The notes under the pieces were generated by a model that was not told where the DNA came from, searched no databases, and saw only the letters and a list, made by a program, of their open reading frames with translations. Of a DNA stretch of 64,000 nt, positions 18,636 through 29,487 are shown one piece after another. Origin of the DNA: an uncultured Erythrobacter sp. (GTDB taxonomy: Bacteria > Pseudomonadota > Alphaproteobacteria > Sphingomonadales > Sphingomonadaceae); NCBI GenBank assembly GCA_947499505.1, contig CANMOQ010000001.1, forward strand, positions 1,222,037 to 1,286,036. Direction: 5' to 3'. The position numbers and the translations under genes are program-made. Numbering within the stretch: position 1 is the first letter of the stretch; every line of letters starts with the position of its first letter.

Positions 18636-19712
18636 ATGAATGAGATCAGGGACATCGTAAATGCGCGCTGGCGCGGTGAAACACCAATCTATGTGATTGG
18701 TCTGGCGCTGATGGCGCTGTGCATTGGACTGCTCGCAGCGTGCGGAATTGCGCCGAGCTTCGGTGCCACTTGGGTCAACACGCGCCTGTTTGGTTTATGC
18801 TTGGCGATAATCATCGCAGTCGATGCCGCACGCCAGCTTTACATACATCGCCCCGACAGCCCGATCGCTTTGCTAAAAGCGCGCTACTCAGGGCCTGAAT
18901 TCATCACGAAAGCCCTGGCCGGTCTGCCTATGCTGGCGGTCGCGATTATTCTGCTGCCGTTCTTTTCGAAGATGAAATCCGCCATCCCGCTGTTCAACGA
19001 TTACACCTGGGATAACACTTTCGTCGAATGGGACCGCGCGATCTTCTTCGGCTATGACGCATGGGAAGTGATCCAGCCAGCGCTCGGCTTCCCCTTTGTA
19101 ACCGCGTTCCTTGCATTCCTGTATCATGTTTGGATCTTGCTACTCTATCCTGGTGTGCTGTTTTTCGCGTTCGGCAAAATGAGCAGCGACCTAAGGCGCC
19201 AATTCTTCCTGACATATGTGCTCAGTTGGAGCGTCATTGGCGGCGCGATGGCGACATGGCTCGCCTCGGTCGGCCCAGTGTTCGTTGGCCCATTGCTCGG
19301 CGACACCCGTTTTGATGAGCAGATGGCCTATCTCAGAGCTGCGAACGAGCAGATCCCCATACTCGTCCTGCCAGTGCAGGAAATGCTGCTTGAGCGCTAT
19401 GCCACAGCCGACAATGGCTTGGGCAGCGGAATCACAGCAATGCCCAGCATGCATGTCGCGATCGCATTTCTCTTTTGGATCGCCATGCGTCAGATTTCAC
19501 AGCGCCTGGGTATGTTCTTCGCCGCGTTTTTCGTGATCACCTGGATCAGCAGCGTCCACCTCGCCTATCACTATGCCGTGGACGGGCTGGTATCCGTGAT
19601 CGCCGTATTAGGAATCTGGTGGGGTTCCCAGCGGATCATCGCCGCATGGGACCGGTTTCTAGAGGCGCGCGGTCAGGCCGCCTTGCGCACGAACACGGTC
19701 CCGGCCGAATAG
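18636..19712 (+). CDS. PAP2-superfamily membrane phosphatase / phosphotransferase
   Basis: The 358-residue protein has six or more membrane segments and two clear PAP2 active-site motifs: PSMHVAIAF (C2) and SSVHLAYHYAVDGLVS (C3). The C1 motif is weak. This layout resembles the PAP2_3/inositolphosphotransferase group related to fungal IPC synthase and mycobacterial inositol-phosphate transferases, so a role in phospholipid, inositol- or sphingolipid head-group transfer is possible (inference). The start is the ATG of MNEIRDIV; the 41 codons open upstream overlap the divergent promoter region with psd. Its 3' end overlaps the convergent FabH-like gene by 40 bases. Confidence 0.8.
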   Translation: MNEIRDIVNARWRGETPIYVIGLALMALCIGLLAACGIAPSFGATWVNTRLFGLCLAIIIAVDAARQLYIHRPDSPIALLKARYSGPEFITKALAGLPMLAVAIILLPFFSKMKSAIPLFNDYTWDNTFVEWDRAIFFGYDAWEVIQPALGFPFVTAFLAFLYHVWILLLYPGVLFFAFGKMSSDLRRQFFLTYVLSWSVIGGAMATWLASVGPVFVGPLLGDTRFDEQMAYLRAANEQIPILVLPVQEMLLERYATADNGLGSGITAMPSMHVAIAFLFWIAMRQISQRLGMFFAAFFVITWISSVHLAYHYAVDGLVSVIAVLGIWWGSQRIIAAWDRFLEARGQAALRTNTVPAE

Positions 19713-20797
19713 CCCGCGCCAAAGCTGCAGATAAGGCCGGTGTCGTCCGCCTTCATATCCTCGCTGTGCAAGTGGAAGGCGATGATCGAGCCTGCGCTTG
19801 ATGTGTTGCCATAGGTGTCGAGCACCGTCGGGCTCTCATCATCGCTCGCCTCGTGCCCCAGCACCTTTTGCGCGATCAGCCGATTCATGCCGGAGTTCGC
19901 CTGGTGCAGCCACATCCGGCGCAGCGTCTTGGGATCAATCCCCAGCCGTTCCGCTTCGTCCAGGATCATCTGCGCGACCATCGGCACGACTTCCTTGAAC
20001 ACCTTGCGCCCCTCTTGCACGAACAGCTTGTCAGCAGTGTCCGCTGTCTCCGGTGTCGCCCGGTTGAGGAAGCCGAAATTGTTGCGGATGTTGTTGGAAA
20101 AAACCGTCTTCAGCTTCGTGCCGAGAATGTCCCAATGCTCGGCAGGTGCAATCGCCGCATCCTCGACAAGCACAGCGGTGGCAACATCACCAAAGATAAA
20201 GTGGCTGTCACGGTCGCGCCAATTGAGGTGGCCAGAGGTAATCTCTGGGCTGACGACCAGCACGCTTTTCGCATTGCCCGCGCGGACATAATCCGCCGCC
20301 GTCTGAATGCCGAACGTCGCAGATGAGCACGCGACATTCATGTCAAAGCCAAATCCATCAATGCCCAGCGCCTGCTGGATCTCGATTGCCATGGCCGGAT
20401 AGGCGCGCTGCATGTTGGAGGCCGCGCATAGAACCGCGTCCACATCCTTGGCCTCGCGCCCTGCCTTTGCCAGAGCCTCGCGCGCGGCGATCACGCCGAT
20501 CTCCGCCATGATGGATAGCTCACCATCAGGCCGCTCGTCCCAGCGCGGCGACATAGTGTCTGGCGCCAGGATCGGGGCCTTGCTCATCACATGACGCGCT
20601 TTGATGCCGCTGGCCTTTTCGATGAACTCGACTGAGCTGTAGGTCAGCGCTTCTGCTTCGCCCGCCGCAATCGCATCGGCATGCTCGGCATTGTGGCGGT
20701 CAACAAAGGCGTTGAAGCTCGCGACCAGCTCTTCATTGGAGATCGATTCTTCCGGCGTGAACAGGCCAGTGCCTGAAATGACGGGGCGATGGGTCAT
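19673..20797 (-). CDS. Beta-ketoacyl-ACP synthase III family protein (FabH-like)
   Basis: Thiolase-fold condensing enzyme. The 374-residue protein has the full triad: Cys157 in NVACSSATF, His in MWLHQANSGMN and Asn in DTYGNTSSAGS. It is about 50 residues longer than housekeeping FabH, with an insert after the first strand (VDRHNAEHADAIAAGEAEA). It probably condenses a longer or special acyl-CoA with malonyl-ACP, like the FabH2-type enzymes, rather than acting as the primary initiator. The start is the ATG of MTHRPVISG; MHTSPD six codons up (20815) is possible, and neither has a good ribosome-binding site. It stands downstream of the adhesin terminator. Confidence 0.85.
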   Translation of the reverse strand: MTHRPVISGTGLFTPEESISNEELVASFNAFVDRHNAEHADAIAAGEAEALTYSSVEFIEKASGIKARHVMSKAPILAPDTMSPRWDERPDGELSIMAEIGVIAAREALAKAGREAKDVDAVLCAASNMQRAYPAMAIEIQQALGIDGFGFDMNVACSSATFGIQTAADYVRAGNAKSVLVVSPEITSGHLNWRDRDSHFIFGDVATAVLVEDAAIAPAEHWDILGTKLKTVFSNNIRNNFGFLNRATPETADTADKLFVQEGRKVFKEVVPMVAQMILDEAERLGIDPKTLRRMWLHQANSGMNRLIAQKVLGHEASDDESPTVLDTYGNTSSAGSIIAFHLHSEDMKADDTGLICSFGAGYSAGTVFVRKAA

Positions 20798-20894
20798 GTC
20801 TGGGGAGGTGTGCATGACAGTGCAATTAGGCAGGCAGATGTGCCGGGGCAAGAGCCAGCGGGCGAACGTCCACCCCGCAATGCGCAACCCTGCA

Positions 20895-20926
20895 ACAAAA
20901 ACGGGGCTCAGCATTGCCAAGCCCCG
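20895..20926 (-). terminator. Terminator of the YadA-type adhesin gene
   Basis: CGGGGCT and AGCCCCG (7-bp arms, 20902-20908 and 20920-20926) are followed on the minus strand by GTTTTTGTTG. It sits 29 bases after the adhesin stop codon. Confidence 0.8.
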
Positions 20927-20954
20927 CCTTCGGTTTTGATAGTTTTGTGAGGGT

Positions 20955-23330
20955 TTAGAACCCGATGGTGCCCGCAACGCGTGCACCCACGCTGTTATCA
21001 CCTGTGTTCCCGCTCACCCCGGCAGAGATATAGAAGCTATCGGTGAGCCGCCCGGTGAGGGATCCTGCAAAGGCTTGCTCCCCGCGATAGGTCGATGCCG
21101 CCACGGTCAGCGAGATGTTCTTACCCGGGACGATTGGCGCACTGCCCATCGCCATGGCCGCTGCGATCCCGCCCGACAGGCTTTCGTTGACGTCCTCCAG
21201 ACGGAAGCTGAGGTTGTCCACCCGCCCGCTCAGCGCATCGAATTGCGCGGTTGAGACCTGCGAGAAGGCGTTCAAAGCCACGCGGACATTGTCGACCGAG
21301 GCGGCGGTGGCCACGCTCTGACGGCCCAGCGTACCATTGGCATCCACCGTCACGACGTCCACTGGCCCCTGCTGAGCCGCCGTGCTGGCGTCGATATCGC
21401 CGATCCGCACAGAACTGCCCGCGCCGCCCAATGTCACTTGGTTCCCGGCTGTGGTCGTCGCATCGCGGCCAATCGCCGTCGAGCTGGCAAAGCCTGCACT
21501 CGCCCCGCGGCCCACGGCGGTGGAATTGACGCCCGTCGCATCCGCAGCAAAGCCAATCGCTGTCGTGCGCCCGCCGCTGGCAGTCGCAGTGGCGCCAATG
21601 GCTGTAGCATCAAGCCCCGCTGCGGCTGCCTCTGCGCCGATTGCGGCGGCTGCTTCTCCCGAAGCATTAGCAAACCGGCCAACCGCGATAGAGATTGTTC
21701 CGCTCGCGGTCGCCGCCCTGCCAAGCGCCATCGCTGACGCACCGCTCGCGGTCGCTGCATTGCCAAAGGCCACCGCATTGTTCGCCGTAGCCGCAGAGTT
21801 CCGGCCAAAGGCTGCCGAGAAGGTCCGCGTGCTTTGTGCGTTCACACCAAAAGCGCTGGAGCCAAACCCGCTGGCCACCGCATCCGATCCGAGCGCCGAA
21901 GCAAAAGAGTCCGTCGCCTGAGCGCCCAGATCATCTTCATCCGCGCCGTCACCGCCAATCGCAATCGAAGACGTACCGGTTGAACTGGTATCCACACCCA
22001 GAGCAATGCTCCTGTTGCCGATCGCACTCGCTCCAGAAGCTCCGGCAAAGCTGCCCTCGCCACCTGAAACCGCATCCGCGCCCAGCGCAATGGCATTCGC
22101 AGCCGTCGCCTGCGCGCCCTGCGTATCGCCATCCGCGCCATCACCGCCAATCGCAATCGAGCCTATCTCAGTAGCGTCGACTTGGTCGCCGATAGCAATG
22201 GCATTCTCGCCACTACTTGATGCACTATTACCAAGGGCAATGGCAGCTCGTGCGGTTGCTTCAGAGCTCTCACCAATCGCCGTTGCATTTTCATCTGCGG
22301 CAAAAGCACTTGAACCCAGCGCGATCGTACCTTGTCTGGTGGCACCAGCGCCGGCCCCCAAGGCCACACTTACCGATCCTGAAGCGGATGCCGTTCTGCC
22401 GGCGGCAAAGCTCAAAAACCCGCTGGCAACGGCCTCCTGACCCAATGCGATTGCCCTGTCCCCAGTGGCCTGGGCACCCAAACCCTGGATATCTGTAGAG
22501 CCTCCGCCAATAGCGATCGAACCCAAGCCAGATGCAATTGTATCGAAGCCGCCGGCAAAGCTGCCGACGCCGCTGGCCACAGCCTCTGCCCCTACAGCTG
22601 TCGCGCCTAATGCCGTTGCTTGTGCCCCAGGCCCGTCTTCTGATCCAAAGCTTCCGCCGAGAGCGGTCGCGCCAGTTGCGGTCGCGGATGAATTGAAACC
22701 GACTGCCAGCGAGATCAAGCCGCTTGCGTCGGCTCCCGCCCCAAAGGCAGCTGCGCCGTCTCCTGTTGCACTGCTGCCCAAACCGACACTTATCCCAAAT
22801 GTCCCGGAAGCAAGAGACCTTGCGCCAAGCGCGACGGTTTGTATGGCTTCTGCGACTGCATCCAGCCCGATTGCCACCGCGCTATTCGACGTCGCCTGTG
22901 CCCCCAGCTGGTCTGAATCAAGTCCATTGCCGCCAATCGCGATGGCGCCAGTCTGCGTCGCGCTGGCCGCATTGCCCAGCGCCACCGCTTCATTTGCCGC
23001 CGCATTGGCGCTGGAGCCGACAGCGGTCGAGCTAAGCCCGCTCGCGCTGGCGACATGGCCGATGGCTGTCGTTTCAAAGCCATTGGCAGACGCGTTTGCA
23101 CCAAGGGCTGTTGTTCGGCCCGAACCTGCCTGCGCACCGACACCGCAAGCAAGCGCTGTGTCTTCACTCGCATTGCCATCCGCGCCGCCATCATTGTCGG
23201 TTCCTTCATCGACAACGCCATCGTCATCACGGTCAAGCAGGCAAGTCTCGGCCTGCACTGGAGTGGGTTGAAAGCTGAGCGCGGCGATGGTTGCTGCGGC
23301 AGCGGTCGAAAGTAGAGTGGTCTTTTTCAT
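20955..23330 (-). CDS. Trimeric autotransporter adhesin, YadA/Hep_Hag type
   Basis: Surface protein of the type Vc secretion family. The 791-residue protein has a signal peptide (MKKTTLLSTAAAATIAALSF) and an acidic Ca-binding-like stretch (DRDDDGVVDEGTDNDGG). About 550 residues of YadA-head repeats follow, on the pattern of small residue-Ala-x-Gly-x-x-Ala/Ser, often AIGGDGAD or TAIG. Then come a short coiled coil (about 690-730) and a C-terminal YadA anchor of four strands ending in TIGF. Low-complexity Ala/Gly/Ser coding creates long open frames on the opposite strand that are not genes. The start is the ATG of MKKTTLL with AGGGA about 9 bases upstream. Likely roles are attachment or autoaggregation. 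Confidence 0.88.
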   Translation of the reverse strand: MKKTTLLSTAAAATIAALSFQPTPVQAETCLLDRDDDGVVDEGTDNDGGADGNASEDTALACGVGAQAGSGRTTALGANASANGFETTAIGHVASASGLSSTAVGSSANAAANEAVALGNAASATQTGAIAIGGNGLDSDQLGAQATSNSAVAIGLDAVAEAIQTVALGARSLASGTFGISVGLGSSATGDGAAAFGAGADASGLISLAVGFNSSATATGATALGGSFGSEDGPGAQATALGATAVGAEAVASGVGSFAGGFDTIASGLGSIAIGGGSTDIQGLGAQATGDRAIALGQEAVASGFLSFAAGRTASASGSVSVALGAGAGATRQGTIALGSSAFAADENATAIGESSEATARAAIALGNSASSSGENAIAIGDQVDATEIGSIAIGGDGADGDTQGAQATAANAIALGADAVSGGEGSFAGASGASAIGNRSIALGVDTSSTGTSSIAIGGDGADEDDLGAQATDSFASALGSDAVASGFGSSAFGVNAQSTRTFSAAFGRNSAATANNAVAFGNAATASGASAMALGRAATASGTISIAVGRFANASGEAAAAIGAEAAAAGLDATAIGATATASGGRTTAIGFAADATGVNSTAVGRGASAGFASSTAIGRDATTTAGNQVTLGGAGSSVRIGDIDASTAAQQGPVDVVTVDANGTLGRQSVATAASVDNVRVALNAFSQVSTAQFDALSGRVDNLSFRLEDVNESLSGGIAAAMAMGSAPIVPGKNISLTVAASTYRGEQAFAGSLTGRLTDSFYISAGVSGNTGDNSVGARVAGTIGF

Positions 23331-23367
23331 TGTCATGTTCCCTGTCTTGTGTGTGTTGTTCACATTC

Positions 23368-23485
23368 AAGACGAGGCGCTTTTGGTTGCTGCCCATATAG
23401 GAAAGCGGCCCAATGAGGCGTGACCAATTGGCGGGATCGTACGTTCACCAATCAGCCACACCTCACCGGCAGGGCGCCTCGTCTT
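23368..23485. repeat. 12-bp inverted repeats flanking the adhesin upstream region
   Basis: AAGACGAGGCGC at 23368-23379 and its exact reverse complement GCGCCTCGTCTT at 23474-23485 flank 94 bp directly upstream of the adhesin start (38 bp from the start codon). The pair could be a long stem in the mRNA leader, a cruciform, or recombination sites of an invertible segment. Confidence 0.7.
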
Positions 23486-23508
23486 CACGACAGGTGATGA
23501 CAGGCGAC

Positions 23509-23551
23509 CGTTGTAATGAGCGTTGTAAAAGCGTTGTAAAAAGCGTTGTAA
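23509..23551. promoter_or_regulatory. Four phased CGTTGTAA direct repeats
   Basis: CGTTGTAA occurs at 23509, 23521, 23532 and 23544, a spacing of 12, 11 and 12 bases, about one helical turn. Read toward the adhesin the unit is TTACAACG. Tandem half-sites spaced by one turn are typical of OmpR/PhoB-family binding. The rest of the 727-bp gap (23331-24057) holds no credible gene; it is AT-richer than its surroundings and has two copies of CAAAAGTCACA near 23900 and 23960. Confidence 0.6.
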
Positions 23552-24057
23552 TTTGCGCTTTGAGCCACTTTTTTGCGAAAAATGGGCTTTTTTTGGGTTT
23601 TGGCGCGATTTTGGCCGAATTTTCTCTGGCCAACGCGAATCACTGCAATGCCGCGCGAATCATCTGCGACACCTCCAAATTAGGCAAAATGTGGCGCAGG
23701 TTTGGACGCTTCGTGAAACCCATCGGTCTGCCATCCAGAGAGCCCTCAAACGAACACTCCGAATTTTCCTACCTGCGCCGCATCCGCTAGCCCGGTCGCG
23801 GCTCTTTTTCATCGTGAGTGTCAGTCAATATCGGCAGCGTGTTTGCATGGCGCGGGGCATTATTGCGCGCGCTTAGGACACGCCAAATGCGCACAAATTC
23901 CAAAAGTCACAACGTCACGTTGCATTTTGCGCGCAAGCCGCTGGAAATAAGACATTTTTATGCAAAAGTCACAGATTTGAAAAACGCAAATGCGTTCCAG
24001 CGCTCAATGACGCAAACAGACGGCGCGCGGTTCGGTCGCTGTGAGAGACAAGGCAGG

Positions 24058-24143
24058 TGGTGGACAGGATAGGATTCGAACCTATGTACGCTTGCGCGGG
24101 CAGATTTACAGTCTGCTGCCTTTAACCACTCGGCCACCTGTCC
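24058..24143 (-). tRNA. tRNA-Tyr (GTA)
   Basis: Class II tRNA of 86 bases on the minus strand. It has acceptor GGACAGG/CCTGTCC, anticodon stem GCAGA/TCTGC with loop CTGTAAA (anticodon GTA), a long variable arm (CCGCGCAAGCG), T-loop TTCGAAT and an encoded ACCA end. Confidence 0.95.
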
Positions 24144-24278
24144 ACATACCTTGCGGGAAATTGAGCGTGCCCTTCATGGGCTCGTCATGCCGAGAGGCGC
24201 CCCAATGGCGAAGCGGCGCTTGCCTGTCAATGGGGCTGCTGGCAGGGGAGCAAACTAAGTCAGGAAATAGGAGCCATC

Positions 24279-25070
24279 ATGGCGCGACCAGAACGCAAAA
24301 AAGCGCTGCGAGGCAGAGCGGGACGAATGAAGGGCGGACGCGGGTCTGGCCGGGCATCAGCCGGGCAAACGCGCCTGTGGGGGCGGCATCCAGTGGAGGC
24401 GGCGCTCAAGAACCCGGAACGCAAGCACCGCAAGCTATGGGCGACGCGCGAGGCGATTGAGGCGCTGGACGGCGAGCTGCCAGCGGACTTCCCTGTGGAA
24501 TATGCCGATGTCAGCGATCTCGCCCGCTTGGTTGCGAAAGACGCGCCGCATCAGGGCCTGGTGCTGGAATGCGAAGCGCTGGAGACGGTGTTCATCGACG
24601 AGGTTGCGCTGGGCGATCCAGCAAAGCCGATCCTGGTGCTCGACCAGGTGACGGACCCGCACAATGTCGGTGCGATCCTGCGCTCCGCGGCCGCCTTCGG
24701 GGCCGCTGCAATCGTCACCCAAGATCGCCATACGCCGCCAGAATCCGGCGTGCTGGCAAAGTCCGCCTCTGGCGCGCTGGAGACGGTGCCATGGGTGCGG
24801 GTCGTCAATCTAGCACGCACGTTGGAGGACCTGGCAGAGGCTGGGTATTGGCGCATTGGCCTGACTGGTGAAGCGGACGAGGCATTGGCCGATGCTCTGC
24901 CCACTGGGCCGGTGGCGCTGGTGCTGGGCGCAGAAGGCGAAGGGATGCGCCACAACATCCAAAGGCACTGCGATGCGCTGGCGAAGCTGCCGATTAGCTC
25001 GGCGATCGAGAGCCTCAACGTTTCAAACGCAGCGGCAATTGCGCTATATGCCACGGCAACGCGGGCCTAA
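24279..25070 (+). CDS. rlmB: 23S rRNA 2'-O-methyltransferase, TrmH/SpoU family (RlmB-type)
   Basis: SAM-dependent methylation of a 23S rRNA ribose (Gm2251 in E. coli) by a trefoil-knot enzyme. The 263-residue protein has a basic N-terminal tail, the L30e-like substrate domain (WGRHPVEAALKN), then the three SPOUT motifs: NVGAILRSAAAFGA, LVLGAEGEGMR and SLNVSNAAAIALY. The start follows AGGAGCC. Another SpoU-family target is possible, but domain order and length fit RlmB. Confidence 0.9.
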   Translation: MARPERKKALRGRAGRMKGGRGSGRASAGQTRLWGRHPVEAALKNPERKHRKLWATREAIEALDGELPADFPVEYADVSDLARLVAKDAPHQGLVLECEALETVFIDEVALGDPAKPILVLDQVTDPHNVGAILRSAAAFGAAAIVTQDRHTPPESGVLAKSASGALETVPWVRVVNLARTLEDLAEAGYWRIGLTGEADEALADALPTGPVALVLGAEGEGMRHNIQRHCDALAKLPISSAIESLNVSNAAAIALYATATRA

Positions 25071-25098
25071 GCGGCCTTGCAACAGGGAGCACAGACTT

Positions 25099-26004
25099 AT
25101 GACTGATCACTCACTGGGCCGCTTGCCCATCCGCGCGAAAGCCGCTGCAATGCTGGCCGGGCTCTCACTGCTGCTCAGCGCGTGCTTCATCACGCCGGGC
25201 AAGTTCAGCTCTGAGCTGGAGCTCACTGGTGAGGACAGCTTCACCTTCACATACGAGGGCGAGATCTTCTTCCTAGGCTTGTCCGACCTGGCGCAAATGG
25301 GCGCCGCGGGCGGAGAGTTTGAGCCGACGGAATGCTATAATGAAGAGGACTATTCGGACCGCGAATGCACCGAAGCAGAGCTAGCTCAGCAACGCGAAGA
25401 ATGGGAAGCTGGCGCTGAAGCGCGCGCGGCCAAAGCGAAGAAGGATGCCGAAGAGATGGCGGTCTTCATGGGCGGCATCGATGTGACTGATCCGGAGGCC
25501 TCTGAGGAATTGCGGCAATTGCTGCTGCGCCAAAAGGGTTGGAACCGGGTCGAGGACAAAGGCGACGGCGTGTACGACGTCTCTTACACCGTTTCCGGCG
25601 AGCTCTCGCATGACTTCCTATTCCCAACCATCGAAGGGGTGCCAACCACAAACCCATTTGTTCAGATCGTGCTGCGCGATGACAACGTCGTCCGTGTGAA
25701 CGCGCCGGGATTCTCGGCCCAGAGTGACACCAACCCCATGGCTGCGATGTTTGGCGGAATGGGCAGCTTGGCAGGATTGGCGGCGCTCGGCGACGAAGGA
25801 TCCGCTCCCGGCCGCGAGATGCCCAACATCCCAACAATTGAGGGCACCTTTGCGATTGTGACTGACGGTCGCATCCTGGCGAATAACACAGATGCAGGCC
25901 CGGTCGCGGAAGCCTCGGATACGTCGGGCAGTCAAACGCTAAAGTGGGATATCACACCGCGCACCAAAGCAGCGCCAACCGCGCTGGTTGATCTATCGCG
26001 TTGA
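25099..26004 (+). CDS. Lipoprotein of unknown function
   Basis: The 301-residue protein has a lipoprotein signal peptide ending in the lipobox LLSAC (Cys at about residue 29), so it is probably anchored in a membrane facing the periplasm. The body is acidic, with an Ala/Glu/Lys-rich helical stretch (about 95-135) between two beta-rich parts. It ends with TLKWDITPRTKAAPTALVDLSR. This C-terminal end resembles secreted proteins in which the polymer or transmembrane part has been lost, but I recognise no family. The ATG follows ACAGGGAGC. It starts 28 bases after rlmB and may be co-transcribed. Confidence 0.8.
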   Translation: MTDHSLGRLPIRAKAAAMLAGLSLLLSACFITPGKFSSELELTGEDSFTFTYEGEIFFLGLSDLAQMGAAGGEFEPTECYNEEDYSDRECTEAELAQQREEWEAGAEARAAKAKKDAEEMAVFMGGIDVTDPEASEELRQLLLRQKGWNRVEDKGDGVYDVSYTVSGELSHDFLFPTIEGVPTTNPFVQIVLRDDNVVRVNAPGFSAQSDTNPMAAMFGGMGSLAGLAALGDEGSAPGREMPNIPTIEGTFAIVTDGRILANNTDAGPVAEASDTSGSQTLKWDITPRTKAAPTALVDLSR

Positions 26005-26054
26005 TTGGCGAGTGCGCGCGCTGCTGCGCATTATCCACCAACCCCGATCCGCGC

Positions 26055-26091
26055 AAAAGAAAGGCCCCGCCAGATCGCTCTGGTGGGGCCT
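26055..26091 (-). terminator. Terminator of the HU gene (stem works in both directions)
   Basis: A 12-bp stem (GGCCCCGCCAGA at 26063-26074 with 26079-26090, one G-T pair) and a TCGC loop are followed on the minus strand by TTTCTTTT. It lies between the convergent lipoprotein and HU genes. Confidence 0.85.
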
Positions 26092-26131
26092 AGTCTTGGA
26101 ATGCGCGACGATGCGCGCTGAAGAAACAGCC

Positions 26132-26404
26132 TTAGTTGACTGCGTCTTTCAGGCCTTTGCCAGCCTTAAACTTAGGCTGGTTGGAAGCCTTGATCGTCAT
26201 TGGCTCACCAGTGCGCGGGTTGCGGCCTGTCGAAGCCTTACGCTTTGCGACTGAGAATGTGCCGAAGCCAATCAGGCGCACTTCCTCACCACCAGAAAGC
26301 GACTTGGTAATTGCGTCAAAAACGCTCTCAACGGCATTCGACGCGTCACTCTTAGAAAGGCCACTGGTTTCGGCAACTGCACTGATCAGATCGTTCTTAT
26401 TCAT
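26132..26404 (-). CDS. hupB: HU-family DNA-binding protein
   Basis: Nucleoid protein that bends DNA without strong sequence preference. The 90-residue protein has the HU signature GFGTFSVAKRKASTGRNPRTG with the DNA-intercalating proline in RNPRTG. The ATG follows GAGGGGGTTCCCAGA. It lies downstream of lon on the same strand but has its own promoter region and terminator. Confidence 0.96.
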   Translation of the reverse strand: MNKNDLISAVAETSGLSKSDASNAVESVFDAITKSLSGGEEVRLIGFGTFSVAKRKASTGRNPRTGEPMTIKASNQPKFKAGKGLKDAVN

Positions 26405-26470
26405 TCTGGGAACCCCCTCATTCGCAATTCAAACTGGTTTTCGGTGAATCGCCTCTCCGAAAGCGCGCAA

Positions 26471-26498
26471 ATGATACCTTTTTGACGGTTCTGTCAAA
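26471..26498 (-). promoter_or_regulatory. Putative hupB promoter with TTTGAC-N6-GTCAAA dyad
   Basis: On the minus strand TTGACA (26492-26497) and TATCAT (26471-26476) resemble -35 and -10 elements, though the 15-base spacer is short. The -35 lies inside a perfect dyad TTTGAC-N6-GTCAAA (26481-26498), which could be an operator. Confidence 0.45.
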
Positions 26499-26572
26499 GG
26501 CAAATCGCGCAGAAAAGCGCCATTTTTGGACAAATGTTGGCCATTTGCGGTGAATCGATGTCGGAATGCGTG

Positions 26573-26591
26573 AATGCTGCGTCGCAGCATT
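26573..26591. repeat. 19-bp perfect palindrome between lon and hupB
   Basis: AATGCTGCG and CGCAGCATT flank a single base. It lies 47 bases after the lon stop. With no U-run after it, it could be a weak terminator or 3' stabilising hairpin for lon, or a protein-binding dyad. Confidence 0.5.
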
Positions 26592-26637
26592 GAAAAGCTG
26601 TCGCATTTATACAAGTCCGAACTGGCCCAGTGCGTTG

Positions 26638-29025
<2,388 letters not shown>

Positions 29026-29138
29026 TGAATATGCCGTTTGTTTTTCATGAGCGCGGATTGAGCGCATTTTTGGAGCTATTGTGTCGGCTCAGGATATGGG
29101 AACGCTCCGGCCACCGCGCAATGGTAGGCGCGTGGGCC

Positions 29139-29480
29139 CTACCCCATACCGGGCAGGTTAAAGCCCTCTGGCAAGCCCATGCCGCCTTGCATCTGCTTCA
29201 TTTCCTCAGCCGAAACGCGGTCAGCCTTGTCGCGGGCATCGTTGAAAGCGGCCGTCACAAGGTCTTCGACCATGTGCTTTTCTTCCAGCTTCATCAGGCT
29301 ATCGTCGATCTCAACCTTCAAGATGCGCCCCTTTGCCGTGGCGCGCACTTTGACCAAGCCGCCGCCTGCCTGACCCTCAACCTCCATGCTGTCCAATTTG
29401 GCCTGCATGTCATTCATTTGGGTTTGGATTGTCTCTGCGGCCTTTTGAGCGGCCTGCATCATTTCTTCCATAGATTTCAT
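29139..29480 (-). CDS. YbaB/EbfC-family nucleoid-associated protein
   Basis: Small dimeric DNA-binding protein, usually encoded next to dnaX as here (7 bases after its stop). The 113-residue protein has the N-terminal long helix (MEEMMQAAQKAAETIQTQMNDMQAKL), the VKVRATAKGRILKVEIDDSLM strands and ends in a glycine/methionine-rich tail. The dnaX-ybaB(-recR) order is widespread; recR is not adjacent here. Confidence 0.93.
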   Translation of the reverse strand: MKSMEEMMQAAQKAAETIQTQMNDMQAKLDSMEVEGQAGGGLVKVRATAKGRILKVEIDDSLMKLEEKHMVEDLVTAAFNDARDKADRVSAEEMKQMQGGMGLPEGFNLPGMG

Positions 29481-29487
29481 AGCTTCA

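Noticed and set aside
22465..23271. Long plus-strand open frame (268 codons) and several others opposite the adhesin gene
   Set aside because: They mirror the Ala/Gly-rich repeats of the adhesin on the other strand, have Pro/Ser/Ala-only composition and no ribosome-binding site.
23483..23505. PHO-box-like CTGTCAT and CTGTCGT on the minus strand upstream of the adhesin
   Set aside because: Start-to-start spacing is 10 rather than 11 bases and the second half-site is imperfect; not enough for a PhoB call.
23509..23551. Short repeats as a CRISPR array or plasmid-type iterons
   Set aside because: Units are only 8 bp with 3-4 bp between them, no spacers, and no cas or rep gene nearby.
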